A DNA stretch of 50,419 bases from Candidatus Accumulibacter contiguus (GCF_012940005.1 NZ_SPMX01000050.1:1-50419), one strand, 5' to 3'. Shown: positions 35,996 through 44,932, counted from the first letter of the stretch. Notes: generated by a model from the letters alone, not told the origin. Made by a program: numbers and translations.

Positions 35996-37161
35996 GCAAT
36001 ATTCTCCTGGCTCCTGGCCTGGTTCGACCAAGGGCTCGATTCTACTCCGGGTATCGCGATGGCGGTTTGGCTCAGCACGTCCGTCTCGCCATCGGCATGC
36101 CTTGCGGCAATGTGGATGAATTCCTCCTGACGGGCGAAAAAGGCATTCACCACATCCGGGTCGAAATGAGTCGCCCGCCCTTCGTGGATGATCAGCAGCG
36201 CTTTTTCGAGGGAAAAAGCTCTCTTGTAGACCCGTTGCGTGATCAATGCATCGAAGACGTCAGCCAGCGCCATGATGCGTGCAGAAACCGGAATCGCGTC
36301 CCCTGTCAATCCTTCCGGGTAGCCGGATCCATCCCACTTCTCGTGGTGATAATGCGCGATCTCCTTGGCCATGCTCAAGAATTCGATCGGGTACTCGGCA
36401 CCCTGCTCGGCCTGTTCGAGTGCTTGATAGCCAAGTTGGCTGTGCGTCTTCATGATGGCCCACTCATCCGGCGTCAGCTTGCCGCGTTTGCGCAGAATGT
36501 GGTCCTTGATGCCGACTTTCCCGATGTCGTGCAGAGGTGCCGACTTGATGAGCACCTCGATGCGGCGTGGTGTCAGGAAATCGGCGAAACGCGGGTGCGA
36601 GCACAGTTCCATCGCCAGCGTGCGCACATAGCCCTGTGTGCGGCGCAGGTGGTTGCCGGTCTCCGGGTCGCGGATCTCGGCCAGGCGGGCGAGTGCGCGG
36701 ATGCTGGTATCCTGGATCAGGAGGTTGTCCGCCATGCGCCGGGTGATTTCCCCTTCCAGACAGCGGTTGCGATCCTGCAACAGGTCGCGGGCAGCTTTCA
36801 GGTCGAGATGGGCCTTGACGCGCGCAATGACGATTGCCGGCCTGATCGGTTTGGTGATGTAGTCCACCGCGCCGAGGGCCAGACCGTGCTCCTCCTCGTC
36901 GGCTTGTTCGAGAGCGCTGACGAAGATGACCGGGATGTCTACCGTGGCGGGGTTGGACAGCAGGCGCCGAATCACCTCGTAGCCGTCCATTTCCGGCATC
37001 ATCACGTCGAGCAGGATCAGATCGGGTTGCGGCTGTTCGGCTGCCGCCTGCAAGGCGCGCCGCCCGGAAGTGACTGCGCGCACCTGATGGATGGGGCTCA
37101 ACAGGCCGCACAGGAGCGCCAGGGTTTCGGGGACATCGTCAACGATCAGAATGCTTGCCAT
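35992..37161 (-). CDS. Response regulator with HD-GYP phosphodiesterase domain
   Basis: A 389-residue RpfG-like protein. The N-terminal receiver domain has Asp8, Asp9, the phospho-acceptor Asp52 (LILLDVMMPEMDG) and a late Lys (ITKP). The HD-GYP domain begins near residue 155, with HD at 211-212 (PLHDIGKVGIKDHIL), HYHHEKWDGSGYPEGL at about 270-285 (GYP at 280-282) and DVFDALITQRVYK. All catalytic residues are there, so cyclic di-GMP hydrolysis is expected. The start at 37161 is the natural receiver start. No partner kinase is adjacent. Its stop overlaps the aroG start. Confidence 0.94.
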   Translation of the reverse strand: MASILIVDDVPETLALLCGLLSPIHQVRAVTSGRRALQAAAEQPQPDLILLDVMMPEMDGYEVIRRLLSNPATVDIPVIFVSALEQADEEEHGLALGAVDYITKPIRPAIVIARVKAHLDLKAARDLLQDRNRCLEGEITRRMADNLLIQDTSIRALARLAEIRDPETGNHLRRTQGYVRTLAMELCSHPRFADFLTPRRIEVLIKSAPLHDIGKVGIKDHILRKRGKLTPDEWAIMKTHSQLGYQALEQAEQGAEYPIEFLSMAKEIAHYHHEKWDGSGYPEGLTGDAIPVSARIMALADVFDALITQRVYKRAFSLEKALLIIHEGRATHFDPDVVNAFFARQEEFIHIAARHADGETDVLSQTAIAIPGVESSPWSNQARSQENIA

Positions 37162-37407
37162 GAGGTTCCTAGCGGGGAAACAGAGAGAAACAGCAATCGG
37201 CCCGCGCGCATTATCCGGGAAAGCGTCAATGGCTGCTCGTTTCCCTTTTGACAGATTTTGCCTCGCCGCATGCGCAGCCGCGTTTGTGCAGAGCAGCGGC
37301 GAGGAAATCGCTATGCTGTCCACCGTTTCGAAGAGACACTCGCCGATTTTGATCAGGGGAATCTAGTAGGCGATCTGGCGCGAGCCGCTGTCGATCACCC
37401 GCCGACC

Positions 37408-37600
37408 TGGTCTTTCAGGGCTTCGCAGCCGATCGAGACACGCTCAAGTACCGTTGCCCGGCGGCCTACGTGGGGAGTGTGTACCCAGGCGCCGGCCTGC
37501 CACGCCGCAGGCAAAGTCCATCCCGGCGCCTATGGCCGGATTGTTCGTCTCAAGATGACCGAACAGGTCAAGCGGCAGAGCCACGGGGTACATTTGCTCT
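37408..37600 (+). pseudogene. Transposase remnant with a frameshift
   Basis: One frame reads FQGFAADRDTLKYRCPAAYVGSV and a neighbouring frame continues with HAAGKVHPGAYGRIVRLKMTEQ. Together they look like the zinc-ribbon part of a DDE transposase (ADRDTLKYRCP...YGRIVRIK), broken by a frameshift and lacking both ends. The remainder of 37162-37659 has no other gene. Confidence 0.5.
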
Positions 37601-37620
37601 GCCGGTAACCCATTGTTTTG

Positions 37621-37664
37621 CAGTCATTTCATCTGGGGTGCCTGAATAAGTCATGGCCGTTAGC
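37621..37664 (-). repeat. Diverged copy of the alpha repeat
   Basis: Read on the minus strand, ctaacggccatgactt...caggcacccc...atga aligns with the alpha module at 27464 and 68. Here too the TAA stop of the adjacent gene (ilvN) is part of the repeat. It is shorter, with two gaps. Confidence 0.65.
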
Positions 37665-37968
37665 GAAAAAACTCCTCCAGCCGTACAAACACCTCGTGCT
37701 CGGCGCCGTGCCGATGCACCGCGAGCACATCTTCGAGCTTTTCGATCTGCTTCACCATCTGATCGAGGCGTTCGTCTTCATTGACCAGCAGCCAGATGCG
37801 GCTGGTGTCGCCATTGCCCACCGGCATCACCAGGATGCCTTCGACGTTGTACGAACGGCGGGAGAACAGGCCGACGACGTGCGACATGACGCCGGGGTGG
37901 TTGTTGACGTCCAGTTCAAGCACCGTACGCGCCAGTGCCTGGTTTTCACTTCGTGAAATCGAGTTCAT
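37660..37968 (-). CDS. ilvN: Acetolactate synthase small (regulatory) subunit, IlvN type
   Basis: A 102-residue protein consisting of one ACT domain (LELDVNNHPGVMSHVVGLFSRRSYNVEGILVMPV), followed by SRIWLLVNEDERLDQMVKQIEKLEDV. Its length and the RIWLLVN-type segment fit IlvN of isozyme I, not the longer (about 160-residue) IlvH. It binds the large subunit and gives valine feedback inhibition. It starts 2 bp after the ilvB stop on the same strand. The end runs into an alpha repeat. Confidence 0.95.
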   Translation of the reverse strand: MNSISRSENQALARTVLELDVNNHPGVMSHVVGLFSRRSYNVEGILVMPVGNGDTSRIWLLVNEDERLDQMVKQIEKLEDVLAVHRHGAEHEVFVRLEEFFR

Positions 37969-37970
37969 CT

Positions 37971-39653
37971 TCAGCCTCCGATCATTTCCTTGTTGGCCGC
38001 ACCCGGCGGCACCATCGGCAATACCTGTTCGTGCATCGCGATGCTGGCGTGGATCAGCATCGGCCCGGATGTCGACAGCGCCCTGGCCAGAGCCGCCAGC
38101 GGATCGCTCTCCTGGTCGAGGTCGATGGCAGGCACCCCGAATCCCTCGGCGACCCGGATGAAGTCGGGCATGCCCTTGAATTTCGAAGCGTAGATGCGTT
38201 CGCCGTAAAACAGCGTCTGTTGCTGGAAAACCAGGCCCAGCGACGAGTTGTTCATGAGCACGATCTTGACATTGACGTTTTCCTCGGCGGCAGTCACCAA
38301 CTCCTGGACATTCATCAAGATGCTGCCGTCGCCAGTGAAGCAGACTACCGTGCGCTCGGGTTCGGCCAGGGCGGCACCGATCGCTGCCGGCATGCCGAAT
38401 CCCATCGTGCCGAGACCGCCGGAGGTCAGCCACTGCCGGGGGCGGCGTAGCGGATACGCCTGCGCAACCCACATCTGGTGCTGACCGACATCGGTGGTGA
38501 TTGTCGCGGCATCGTCGAGGCAATTGGCAACCGCACGGATCAGGCCATAGGGGGTGCGCGGATCGTCGATGCCGGGCATGCGCAGCGGATGCTCCGCCTT
38601 CAGGCTGGCCACACGCGCCAGCCAGTCGTCGTGCACCGGCGCTGCGATCGCCGGCAGCAAGCTCTGCAGGACCGTACCGACGTCGCCGGCGATACCGATG
38701 TGCGCGGTCTTGATCTTGTCGAGTTCGGAAGGATCGATGTCGATGTGGATGATTTTTGCCTGCGGGCAGAAACCGGCGACCTTGCCGGTCGCCCGGTCGT
38801 CGAAGCGAGCGCCAACGGCAATCAGCAGGTCACACTCGTCGAGCGCAAGGTTGGTGCAGCGCGCCCCGTGCATGCCGAGCATGCCCAGCGACAAGGGGTG
38901 ATCGACCGGCATCGCGCCGAGCGCCATCAAGGTCATGACCGTCGGCAGGCGGGCCTTTTCGGCAAGAGACACCGCCGTTCCGGAAGCGCCCGAATGCACG
39001 ACGCCCCCCCCGAGGTAGAGAATCGGCCTGGTGGCCGCGTTGATCATCGCAGCAGCACGGTCGATCAGTTCGGCTGCCGGCGCCGGGACGGGATCGGCGC
39101 AGCCCGGATCGGGCCAGTTGCTGACCTCGACGAGCTGGTTCTGCACATCCTTGGGAATATCGACCAGCACCGGCCCGGGACGCCCCGAAGCGGCGATGCG
39201 GAAAGCCTGCGGAATGACGCTCAACAGGTCGTCTGCCGAACTGACCAGGAAGTTGTGCTTGGTGATCGGGATGCTCAAACCATAGGTATCGACTTCCTGA
39301 AAGGCATCGGTACCGATCATCGCCCTGGGCACCTGCCCGGTGATCGCCACCAGCGGAATCGAATCCAGCTTGGCGTCGGCAATCGCCGTCAGCAGATTGG
39401 TCGCGCCGGGGCCGGAAGACGCCATGCAGACTGCCGGCATGCCGGTGGCGCGCGCCATCCCCTGGGCCAAGAAGCCGCCGCCCTGCTCGTGCCTGGCAAG
39501 GACATGATGGATCAGCACTGACTTCGACAAGGCATCGTAAATCGGCAGGATGGCGCCACCAGGAATGCCGGCCAGCGTACGGACGCCCTGTCGTTCGAGC
39601 AGACGGACAACGATCTGTGCTCCGGTGAGGGTTTCTGGGGTTGGTTGGGACAA
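37971..39653 (-). CDS. ilvB: Acetolactate synthase large (catalytic) subunit, IlvB type
   Basis: A 560-residue thiamine-diphosphate enzyme that makes acetolactate/acetohydroxybutyrate in valine, leucine and isoleucine synthesis. The N-terminal domain has GIPGGAILPIYDAL and the catalytic Glu in RHEQGGGF. The FAD-binding middle domain includes MLGMHGARCTNLALDECDLL. The C-terminal ThDP motif is GDGSILMNVQELVTAAEENV. It is closest to isozyme I (IlvB; IGTDAFQEVDTYGLSIPITKHN). The leader upstream has a Val/Leu-rich peptide and an attenuator hairpin, so expression is likely controlled by charged tRNA-Val/Leu. Confidence 0.96.
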   Translation of the reverse strand: MSQPTPETLTGAQIVVRLLERQGVRTLAGIPGGAILPIYDALSKSVLIHHVLARHEQGGGFLAQGMARATGMPAVCMASSGPGATNLLTAIADAKLDSIPLVAITGQVPRAMIGTDAFQEVDTYGLSIPITKHNFLVSSADDLLSVIPQAFRIAASGRPGPVLVDIPKDVQNQLVEVSNWPDPGCADPVPAPAAELIDRAAAMINAATRPILYLGGGVVHSGASGTAVSLAEKARLPTVMTLMALGAMPVDHPLSLGMLGMHGARCTNLALDECDLLIAVGARFDDRATGKVAGFCPQAKIIHIDIDPSELDKIKTAHIGIAGDVGTVLQSLLPAIAAPVHDDWLARVASLKAEHPLRMPGIDDPRTPYGLIRAVANCLDDAATITTDVGQHQMWVAQAYPLRRPRQWLTSGGLGTMGFGMPAAIGAALAEPERTVVCFTGDGSILMNVQELVTAAEENVNVKIVLMNNSSLGLVFQQQTLFYGERIYASKFKGMPDFIRVAEGFGVPAIDLDQESDPLAALARALSTSGPMLIHASIAMHEQVLPMVPPGAANKEMIGG

Positions 39654-39688
39654 GGGAATCTCCTCAAAAGCGTTGGTCCGGAAATACG

Positions 39689-39721
39689 AAACCCCCGCTC
39701 GGTTTGCACCGGCGGGGGTTT
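39689..39721 (-). terminator. Attenuator hairpin in the ilvB leader
   Basis: A perfect 10-bp stem (aaacccccgc / gcgggggttt) with a 13-nt loop, followed on the minus strand by cgtattt. It lies between the stop of the leader peptide (39744) and the ilvB ATG (39653), the place of the attenuator terminator. The T-rich tail is interrupted (tttcgtattt). Confidence 0.8.
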
Positions 39722-39743
39722 GTGGAATTTGCTGTGCTTCGAC

Positions 39744-39881
39744 TTATCTTGTTTCGACCCTCGACGGTGTATCAGGCCCTGCGCGTACCACCAGTACAGC
39801 TACCGAAGCATGGCCCACGGCAAAACCAGCAACCGGAAGCACAACCAGTCGATGGGGATTGTCGGAACGGTACATGATCAT
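39744..39881 (-). CDS. ilvB operon leader peptide (IvbL-like)
   Basis: A 45-residue frame (or 43 from ATG 39875) with a run of branched-chain codons: LVVLPVAGFAV then SVAVLVV, i.e. eight Val and three Leu within 23 residues, ending RVETR-stop. TGGAG precedes it. It lies about 90 bp upstream of ilvB on the same strand and just before a terminator hairpin. E. coli IvbL has the same nature (Val-rich leader controlling ilvBN). Ribosome stalling at Val/Leu codons would prevent the terminator. The alternative antiterminator pairing was not computed. Confidence 0.8.
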   Translation of the reverse strand: MIMYRSDNPHRLVVLPVAGFAVGHASVAVLVVRAGPDTPSRVETR

Positions 39882-39988
39882 CAGTCTCCAGTCCAAGATG
39901 CCCCATTAGAACCGAGTGCAAAGAGAAAAGCAAGCCTTCAGGCAGCCCTGGGTGTGATTCAAAGTGATGCGCCAGCGAAATGCTCTGG

Positions 39989-40110
39989 TTATGCGGCTTG
40001 CTTTTCGAGACCCTTCCAATAATCAGCCCATTCCCGGTTGGCGCGGTTGATCCGTAGGGCCAGCATGCTTCGACATTTCTGGGTGCCCACCAGGCGCCGG
40101 GAAGCTTAAG
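39989..40110 (-). pseudogene. Transposase C-terminal remnant (ISKra4-like)
   Basis: On the minus strand one frame reads LPGAWWAPRNVEA and, after a frame change, MLALRINRANREWADYWKG, LEKQAA and a stop. The pattern GAWW...MLALRxxRANxxWxxYW is that of the C-terminus of ISKra4-type transposases. Only about 40 residues remain. The stretch 39882-39988 upstream of it shows nothing recognisable. Confidence 0.5.
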
Positions 40111-40223
40111 GTGATTTCCGCAAATGGCCGTACCAAGAGTCATGGTGTTAGGCCGGGCCCATGGCCAGAAAAACAAGCTGCTGCGGTAGTTGTTCGGGAT
40201 CTTGATTCCCGGAAATCACCTAA
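40106..40223. repeat. 118-bp element bounded by inverted repeats
   Basis: Left end ttaaggtgatttccg (40106-40120) is mirrored by cggaaatcacctaa (40210-40223), 14 of 15 bases matching. The interior has no open frame. The left end directly adjoins the transposase remnant, so it may be an IS end plus a second inverted end, or a MITE-like element. Confidence 0.6.
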
Positions 40224-40337
40224 GGCGGGAGATCTTGTGAGTCTGATCGGGTCGGGGGCACAGGCTTCCGCGAGGGCGAATGGCTTAGCCGCCAGCTTTA
40301 CGGCGACGGAGGCCGTTCAGCCCGGTATCCACTCGCC

Positions 40338-40450
40338 CTAGATCGCCGACGCAACTCCAGCGATGGCGTCCGGATCGTGGCCGAAGTGGTCGTCGGCCAG
40401 TTGCCACAACCGTGACAAACTGTCGTCGATACCACCCGCTCGAGCCAGAT
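40338..40450 (-). pseudogene. Short unassigned protein remnant
   Basis: The minus strand reads ARAGGIDDSLSRLWQLADDH then FGHDPDAIAGVASAI-stop. The LSRLWQLADDHF segment looks protein-like, but no start codon and only about 38 codons are present. Family unknown. The remaining sequence between 40224 and 40521 has no gene. Confidence 0.3.
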
Positions 40451-40521
40451 ATGTTATGCGTCATTCTGTTAGACTGATGACAATTTAAGACGACTGTGAG
40501 GGACGCCGAAGTATCAATGCC

Positions 40522-40740
40522 ATGAATCCAGAACCGTGGGTTACTGCAAGTGATGTCGCCCAGCACCTGGGCGTCGTGAAGGACACCGTCTACCGCTGGC
40601 GGGAGCGCAAAGGCCTGCCCGCTCACAAGATCGGTCGACTGTGGAAGTTCCAGTTGTCCGAGGTCGATGAATGGGTGCGCGCGGGCGGGGCCGACGAGGG
40701 TGCTGCGGCCGGTGCCGAACAGAACAACGGGAACGATTGA
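40522..40740 (+). CDS. Small HTH (excisionase/MerR-type) DNA-binding protein
   Basis: A 72-residue protein with a helix-turn-helix of the AlpA/excisionase (HTH_17) type: VTASDVAQHLGVVKDTVYRWRERKGLPAHKIGRLWKFQLSEVDEWVRAG. The TGA stop is directly followed by the ATG of hsdM (tgaatga), so it is the first gene of the restriction-modification operon. It probably regulates the operon, as a control protein, though such small HTH proteins can also be relics of integrative elements. Confidence 0.85.
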   Translation: MNPEPWVTASDVAQHLGVVKDTVYRWRERKGLPAHKIGRLWKFQLSEVDEWVRAGGADEGAAAGAEQNNGND

Positions 40741-42918
40741 ATGAACGTCCAGCAACTCGAAAACGAACTCTGGGAGGCCGCCGACCAGCTGCGCGCCAAC
40801 TCCAAGCTCACCGCCGCCGAATACGCGATGCCGGTGCTCGGCCTGATCTTCCTGCGCCACGCCGACAACCGCTTCAAGGCCTACCTGCCCGAGATCGAGG
40901 CCGACATCCCGCCGCAGGTGCCGGCCGCTCAGCGTGAGACGCTGATCAAGCTCGGCTTCCAGGGCAAGGCCGCCATCTACCTGCCCGAAGCAGCGCGCTT
41001 CGACCGCATCGCCAGCCTGCCGCAAGGGGCGAACGTGGGCGAGGTGATCGACCGCGCCATGGACGTGATCGAGGCCGAATACGAAGTGCTCAAAGGGGCG
41101 CTGCCGCGCGGCTACCCCGCCTTCGAGACCGACTTGCTGGCCGAGTTGGTGAAGATCTTCGACCGCCCCGCCATCAAGGCCGCCACCGGTGACGTGTTCG
41201 GCCGCATCTACGAATACTTCCTCAACAAGTTCGCCATGAGCGGCGCACAGGAAGGCGGCGAGTTCTTCACGCCGCCGTCGCTGGTGCGCATGATCGTCAA
41301 CATCATCGAGCCAGACCACGGCCTGGTGCTGGACCCGGCCTGCGGCTCGGCGGGCATGTTCGTGCAGACCGGCCACTTCATCGAAGACGTGCGCCACCAG
41401 CAGGCCAACGACACCGTCACCTTCCATGGTCAGGAAAAGAGCGACACCAACACCAAGCTCGCGCGCATGAACCTCGTGGTGCACGGGCTGGACGCCTCCA
41501 ACATCCGTCAGGGCAACACCTTCTACGACCAGGTGGACCACCTCGTCGGCCAGTGCGACTTCGTCATGGCCAACCCGCCGTTCAACGTCGACGGCGTGGA
41601 CACCAAGAAGGTGGAAGGCCAGGCCAGCGACGGCGGACGCTTGCCCTTCGGACTGCCCGGCACCAATGCCAAGACCGGTGCCATCAGCAACGCCAACAGC
41701 CTGTGGATTCAGTACTTCTATGCCTACCTGAACGACAGCGGCCGCGCCGGTTTCGTCATGGCGTCCAGCGCCTCGGATGCCGGCAACAAGGACCGCGACA
41801 TCCGCGAGAAGCTGGTCAAGACCGGCCACGTCGACGTGATGATGGCCATCGGCAACAAGTTCTTCTATACCCGCAGCCTGCCCTGCACGCTGTGGTTCTT
41901 CGACAAGGGCAAGCCGCAGGACCTGCAAGACCAGGTGCTGATGATCGACGCGCGCAACGTGTACCACGTCGTCTCGGCGCGCTCGCACATCTTCACCGAC
42001 GAGCAGCACGCCAACCTCAACGCCATCGTCTGGTTGTACCGGGGCGAGACCGAGAAGTTCTTGGCGCTCGTCGCCCGCTACCAACGGCAGGTGGATGAAC
42101 GGCTGGCAGCCGTTCCGGACCGCATGGCCGCCGATACCGCTGCCGTGGAAGGGCTGGCCACGCAGTTGCAGTCGTTCGCGCAGGGTGCCACGCTGGCTGA
42201 ACTGAACGCCGACCAGCCTGACGACGCGCACCTCACCCAGGCCCAACTCGATGCCTTCAAGGCGGAACTGGCCGCCGTGCAGGCCGACGCCCACGCGGCA
42301 CATGCCATCGCTGCACTGCTCACCGCCTGCACCCACGCCCGCGCCGCTGTCGCCCAAGCCGACCTCGCCAGCCACGCCGGGCAGGTGGCGCTGCAGGCCA
42401 CGCTCGATGCCCTGGCACCACAGCTCAAGGCCATGGGCAAGACCCTGGAAGCTCGCCACAAGCAGTGGCTCAAGCTGCTGGACACCGCAGAAAAGCAGCT
42501 ACGCGCCCGGCAGAGCAAGGCCTTCGACGGCAAAGCCACCCGCAAAGCCAAGCGCGCCTTGCTGGCCGCCGACGAGAAGAAGAACGAAGCCCCCACGGTG
42601 CGCGACGCGGTGCTCGACGCGCTGAAACAGGCTGCCTACTTCATTCACCAGGTTCACTGGCTGCATAGCCGCTTCCCGCATGGCGTGTTCGAGGACGTTC
42701 CGGGCCTGTGCAAGGCCGTCACGCTGGATGAGATCGCCGCCAACGACTATTCGCTGACGCCGGGGCGCTACGTGGGCGTGGCGGCGGCAGCGACCGAAGA
42801 CGAGGACGACTTCGTCGAAAAGCTGCGCGAGATCCACGACGAACTGGCCGAACTGAACGAAAAGGCGGTGGAACTGGCGGGGCGGATTGCCAGCAACTTT
42901 GGGGAGTTGCTGGGATGA
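40741..42918 (+). CDS. hsdM: Type I restriction-modification methyltransferase subunit
   Basis: A 725-residue N6-adenine methyltransferase. An N-terminal HsdM helical domain (ENELWEAADQLRANSKLTAAEYAMPVLGLIFLRHAD) precedes the SAM-binding motif I DPACGSAGMF (198-207) and the catalytic motif IV NPPF (278-281). The C-terminal 250 residues are a long Ala/Gln-rich helical region, making it larger than classical HsdM (about 500). With HsdS it methylates the recognition site, and it is needed for restriction with HsdR. Its TGA overlaps the hsdS ATG (ATGA). A long open frame on the opposite strand is only its shadow. Confidence 0.96.
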   Translation: MNVQQLENELWEAADQLRANSKLTAAEYAMPVLGLIFLRHADNRFKAYLPEIEADIPPQVPAAQRETLIKLGFQGKAAIYLPEAARFDRIASLPQGANVGEVIDRAMDVIEAEYEVLKGALPRGYPAFETDLLAELVKIFDRPAIKAATGDVFGRIYEYFLNKFAMSGAQEGGEFFTPPSLVRMIVNIIEPDHGLVLDPACGSAGMFVQTGHFIEDVRHQQANDTVTFHGQEKSDTNTKLARMNLVVHGLDASNIRQGNTFYDQVDHLVGQCDFVMANPPFNVDGVDTKKVEGQASDGGRLPFGLPGTNAKTGAISNANSLWIQYFYAYLNDSGRAGFVMASSASDAGNKDRDIREKLVKTGHVDVMMAIGNKFFYTRSLPCTLWFFDKGKPQDLQDQVLMIDARNVYHVVSARSHIFTDEQHANLNAIVWLYRGETEKFLALVARYQRQVDERLAAVPDRMAADTAAVEGLATQLQSFAQGATLAELNADQPDDAHLTQAQLDAFKAELAAVQADAHAAHAIAALLTACTHARAAVAQADLASHAGQVALQATLDALAPQLKAMGKTLEARHKQWLKLLDTAEKQLRARQSKAFDGKATRKAKRALLAADEKKNEAPTVRDAVLDALKQAAYFIHQVHWLHSRFPHGVFEDVPGLCKAVTLDEIAANDYSLTPGRYVGVAAAATEDEDDFVEKLREIHDELAELNEKAVELAGRIASNFGELLG

Positions 42919-44159
42919 GTTGGCCAGTAGTAACGCTGGATAGCATCAAGGCCAACGTTCCTTACGCGTGTGTCGGCGGGCCGTTCGGTTCAAACCTGAC
43001 ATCGCAACACTATGTGGATGAGGGCGTACCGGTAATTCGCGGCCAGAACCTCGGCGGTCCTGGGTGCTTTGACGAAAGTGGTTTCGTCTTTGTTACCCCG
43101 GAGAAGGCTGATCAGCTTCGGCCCAATTTGGCCTTTCGCGGCGACGTCCTGTTTACGCAACGTGGCACGCTTGGGCAGGTCGGCTTCATCCCCAGCGACT
43201 CGAAGTACGATAGGTACGTGGTGTCTCAAAGTCAGATGAAGCTCACTGTCGATCCGAGCAGAGTGGATGCAAGGTACGTCTACCAGTACTTTCGCCTTGA
43301 ATCCACGATTCAGGAAATCCTGAATCGAACCATTACGGCGGGCGTTCCGCACATCAATCTCGGCATTCTAAAAAATTTTTTGATTCCACTTCCGCCTCTT
43401 CCCGACCAACAGGCGATTGCGGAAATTGCGCAAGCCTACGACGACCTGATCGCCACCAACCAGCGTCGCATCGCCTTGCTCGAAGACGCCGCCCGCCGCC
43501 TCTACCGAGAGTGGTTCGTGCACTTGCGCTTTCCCGGCTGTGAAACGGTGCCGGTGAAGGACGGGGTGCCGCAGGGGTGGACCAAATTGCCACTTGGCGA
43601 TGTCGCGGAAATCACGATGGGCCAGAGCCCGGAATCCAAGTACTACAACACCGATGGCGATGGGCTGCCTTTTCACCAAGGCGTGTCCGATTTTGGGCAT
43701 CGATTTGTCACGCACGAAATGTTCACAAAGCAGACCACACGGGTTGCAGAGGCGGGAGACATCCTGTGTAGCGTTCGTGCTCCTGTAGGCAGACTTAACG
43801 TGACTCGGGACAGGATAGCGATTGGGCGTGGTCTGTCGGCCATGCGAAGCCGCGCGGGCCGCCAATCGCTTCTCTTCTATCAATTGGGGGCACTCTTCGT
43901 AGAAGAGGACATGATCGGCGGCGGTGCGATCTTTGCGTCAGTGGGGAAGAAGGAACTGTTCGGTCAGTTGATCCTGCAACCCAACGCAGATATTGCTACG
44001 GCGTTTGACCGATTGATCGGCGACATTGACCGCCAGATCGATACCCTCGATTTGCAGAATCGTCGTTTAGCGGATGCCCGCGACCTGCTGCTCCCCAATC
44101 TGATGTCTGGCCAACTCGACGTCTCCGGCATCCGTCTGCCCGAGGAGGTCGCGGCATGA
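42915..44159 (+). CDS. hsdS: Type I restriction-modification specificity subunit
   Basis: A 414-residue HsdS. Two target-recognition domains (about 1-150 and 215-350) each recognise half of a bipartite DNA site. Each is followed by a conserved helical spacer: LPPLPDQQAIAEIAQAYDDLIATNQRRIALLEDAARRLYREW, then TAFDRLIGDIDRQIDTLDLQNRRLADARDLLLPNL. The two recognition domains have lower GC and different codon use from the flanking genes, as often seen for these exchangeable modules. The recognition sequence cannot be derived. The stop overlaps the DUF3800 start (ATGA). Confidence 0.95.
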   Translation: MSWPVVTLDSIKANVPYACVGGPFGSNLTSQHYVDEGVPVIRGQNLGGPGCFDESGFVFVTPEKADQLRPNLAFRGDVLFTQRGTLGQVGFIPSDSKYDRYVVSQSQMKLTVDPSRVDARYVYQYFRLESTIQEILNRTITAGVPHINLGILKNFLIPLPPLPDQQAIAEIAQAYDDLIATNQRRIALLEDAARRLYREWFVHLRFPGCETVPVKDGVPQGWTKLPLGDVAEITMGQSPESKYYNTDGDGLPFHQGVSDFGHRFVTHEMFTKQTTRVAEAGDILCSVRAPVGRLNVTRDRIAIGRGLSAMRSRAGRQSLLFYQLGALFVEEDMIGGGAIFASVGKKELFGQLILQPNADIATAFDRLIGDIDRQIDTLDLQNRRLADARDLLLPNLMSGQLDVSGIRLPEEVAA

Positions 44160-44932
44160 CCGGACCGGTGGCGAGCTATGTCATCCCTCGGGCCGGCGGC
44201 GGCCACAGCGACTACATCGTCTACGTCGACGAAAGCGGCGATCACAGCCTCACGTCCATCGACCCGGACTATCCGGTGTTCGTGCTGTCGTTCTGCATCT
44301 TCCGCAAGGATGGGTACGCGAGAGGCGTGACGCCGGTCATCCGGCAGCTGAAGTTCGCCACCTTCGGCCACGACATGGTGGTGCTGCACGAGGCGGACAT
44401 CCGGCGCAAGAAGGGGGCATTTTCGCGGCTGTCGAAAGAACCGCGCGAGGCTTTCCTGAACGCACTGACCGACATCATCGGCGAGGCCGATTTCCAGTTG
44501 ATCGCCGTGGTGATCGACAAGCGCAAGCTCAAGGACCGCTACAACATCCCGGCGCACCCGTACCACCTGGCGCTGGAGTTCGGGCTCGAGCGTATCTATC
44601 GGCTGCTGAAGGGCGCGGGCCAGGACGACGCGCTGACCTACAGCGTGTGCGAGGCACGCGGAGCCAAGGAAGACGCCGATCTGGAGCTGGAATTTCGCCG
44701 CATCCGTGACGGCGCGAACTACTTCCACCGCCCCTTGCCGTTCGACCTGATTATTGCCGACAAGAAGACCAACTCGGAAGGCCTGCAACTGGCCGACCTG
44801 ACGGCACGGCCGATCGGCTTGACGGTGCTACGGCCGGGACAGGCCAACCGGGCGGCAGAGGTGCTGGAGGGGAAGTTCTACCGGGACAAGGCCGGCAATA
44901 AGCTGGGCATGGGGCTGAAGGTGTTTCCGTGA
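44156..44932 (+). CDS. DUF3800 domain protein within the hsd operon
   Basis: A 258-residue protein with DUF3800 marks: IVYVDESGDHSL near residues 21-32, AVVIDKRKL in the middle, and IIADKKTNSEGLQLADLTA near the end. These acidic residues resemble an RNase H-like fold with a metal site; activity is unproven. It overlaps hsdS by ATGA and precedes hsdR by 185 bp, so it is an integral member of this locus. DUF3800 proteins are common in defence islands. Its role may be as an extra nuclease or effector, which is inference. Confidence 0.85.
   Translation: MTGPVASYVIPRAGGGHSDYIVYVDESGDHSLTSIDPDYPVFVLSFCIFRKDGYARGVTPVIRQLKFATFGHDMVVLHEADIRRKKGAFSRLSKEPREAFLNALTDIIGEADFQLIAVVIDKRKLKDRYNIPAHPYHLALEFGLERIYRLLKGAGQDDALTYSVCEARGAKEDADLELEFRRIRDGANYFHRPLPFDLIIADKKTNSEGLQLADLTARPIGLTVLRPGQANRAAEVLEGKFYRDKAGNKLGMGLKVFP

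Noticed and set aside
38478-39521. 347-codon plus-strand frame
   Set aside because: Antisense to ilvB, rich in Arg/His/Gly; no motif.
40285-42459. 724-codon open frame on the minus strand
   Set aside because: It is the antisense shadow of hsdM in GC-rich DNA; its translation is low-complexity Val/Gly/His-rich and hsdM has all family motifs.
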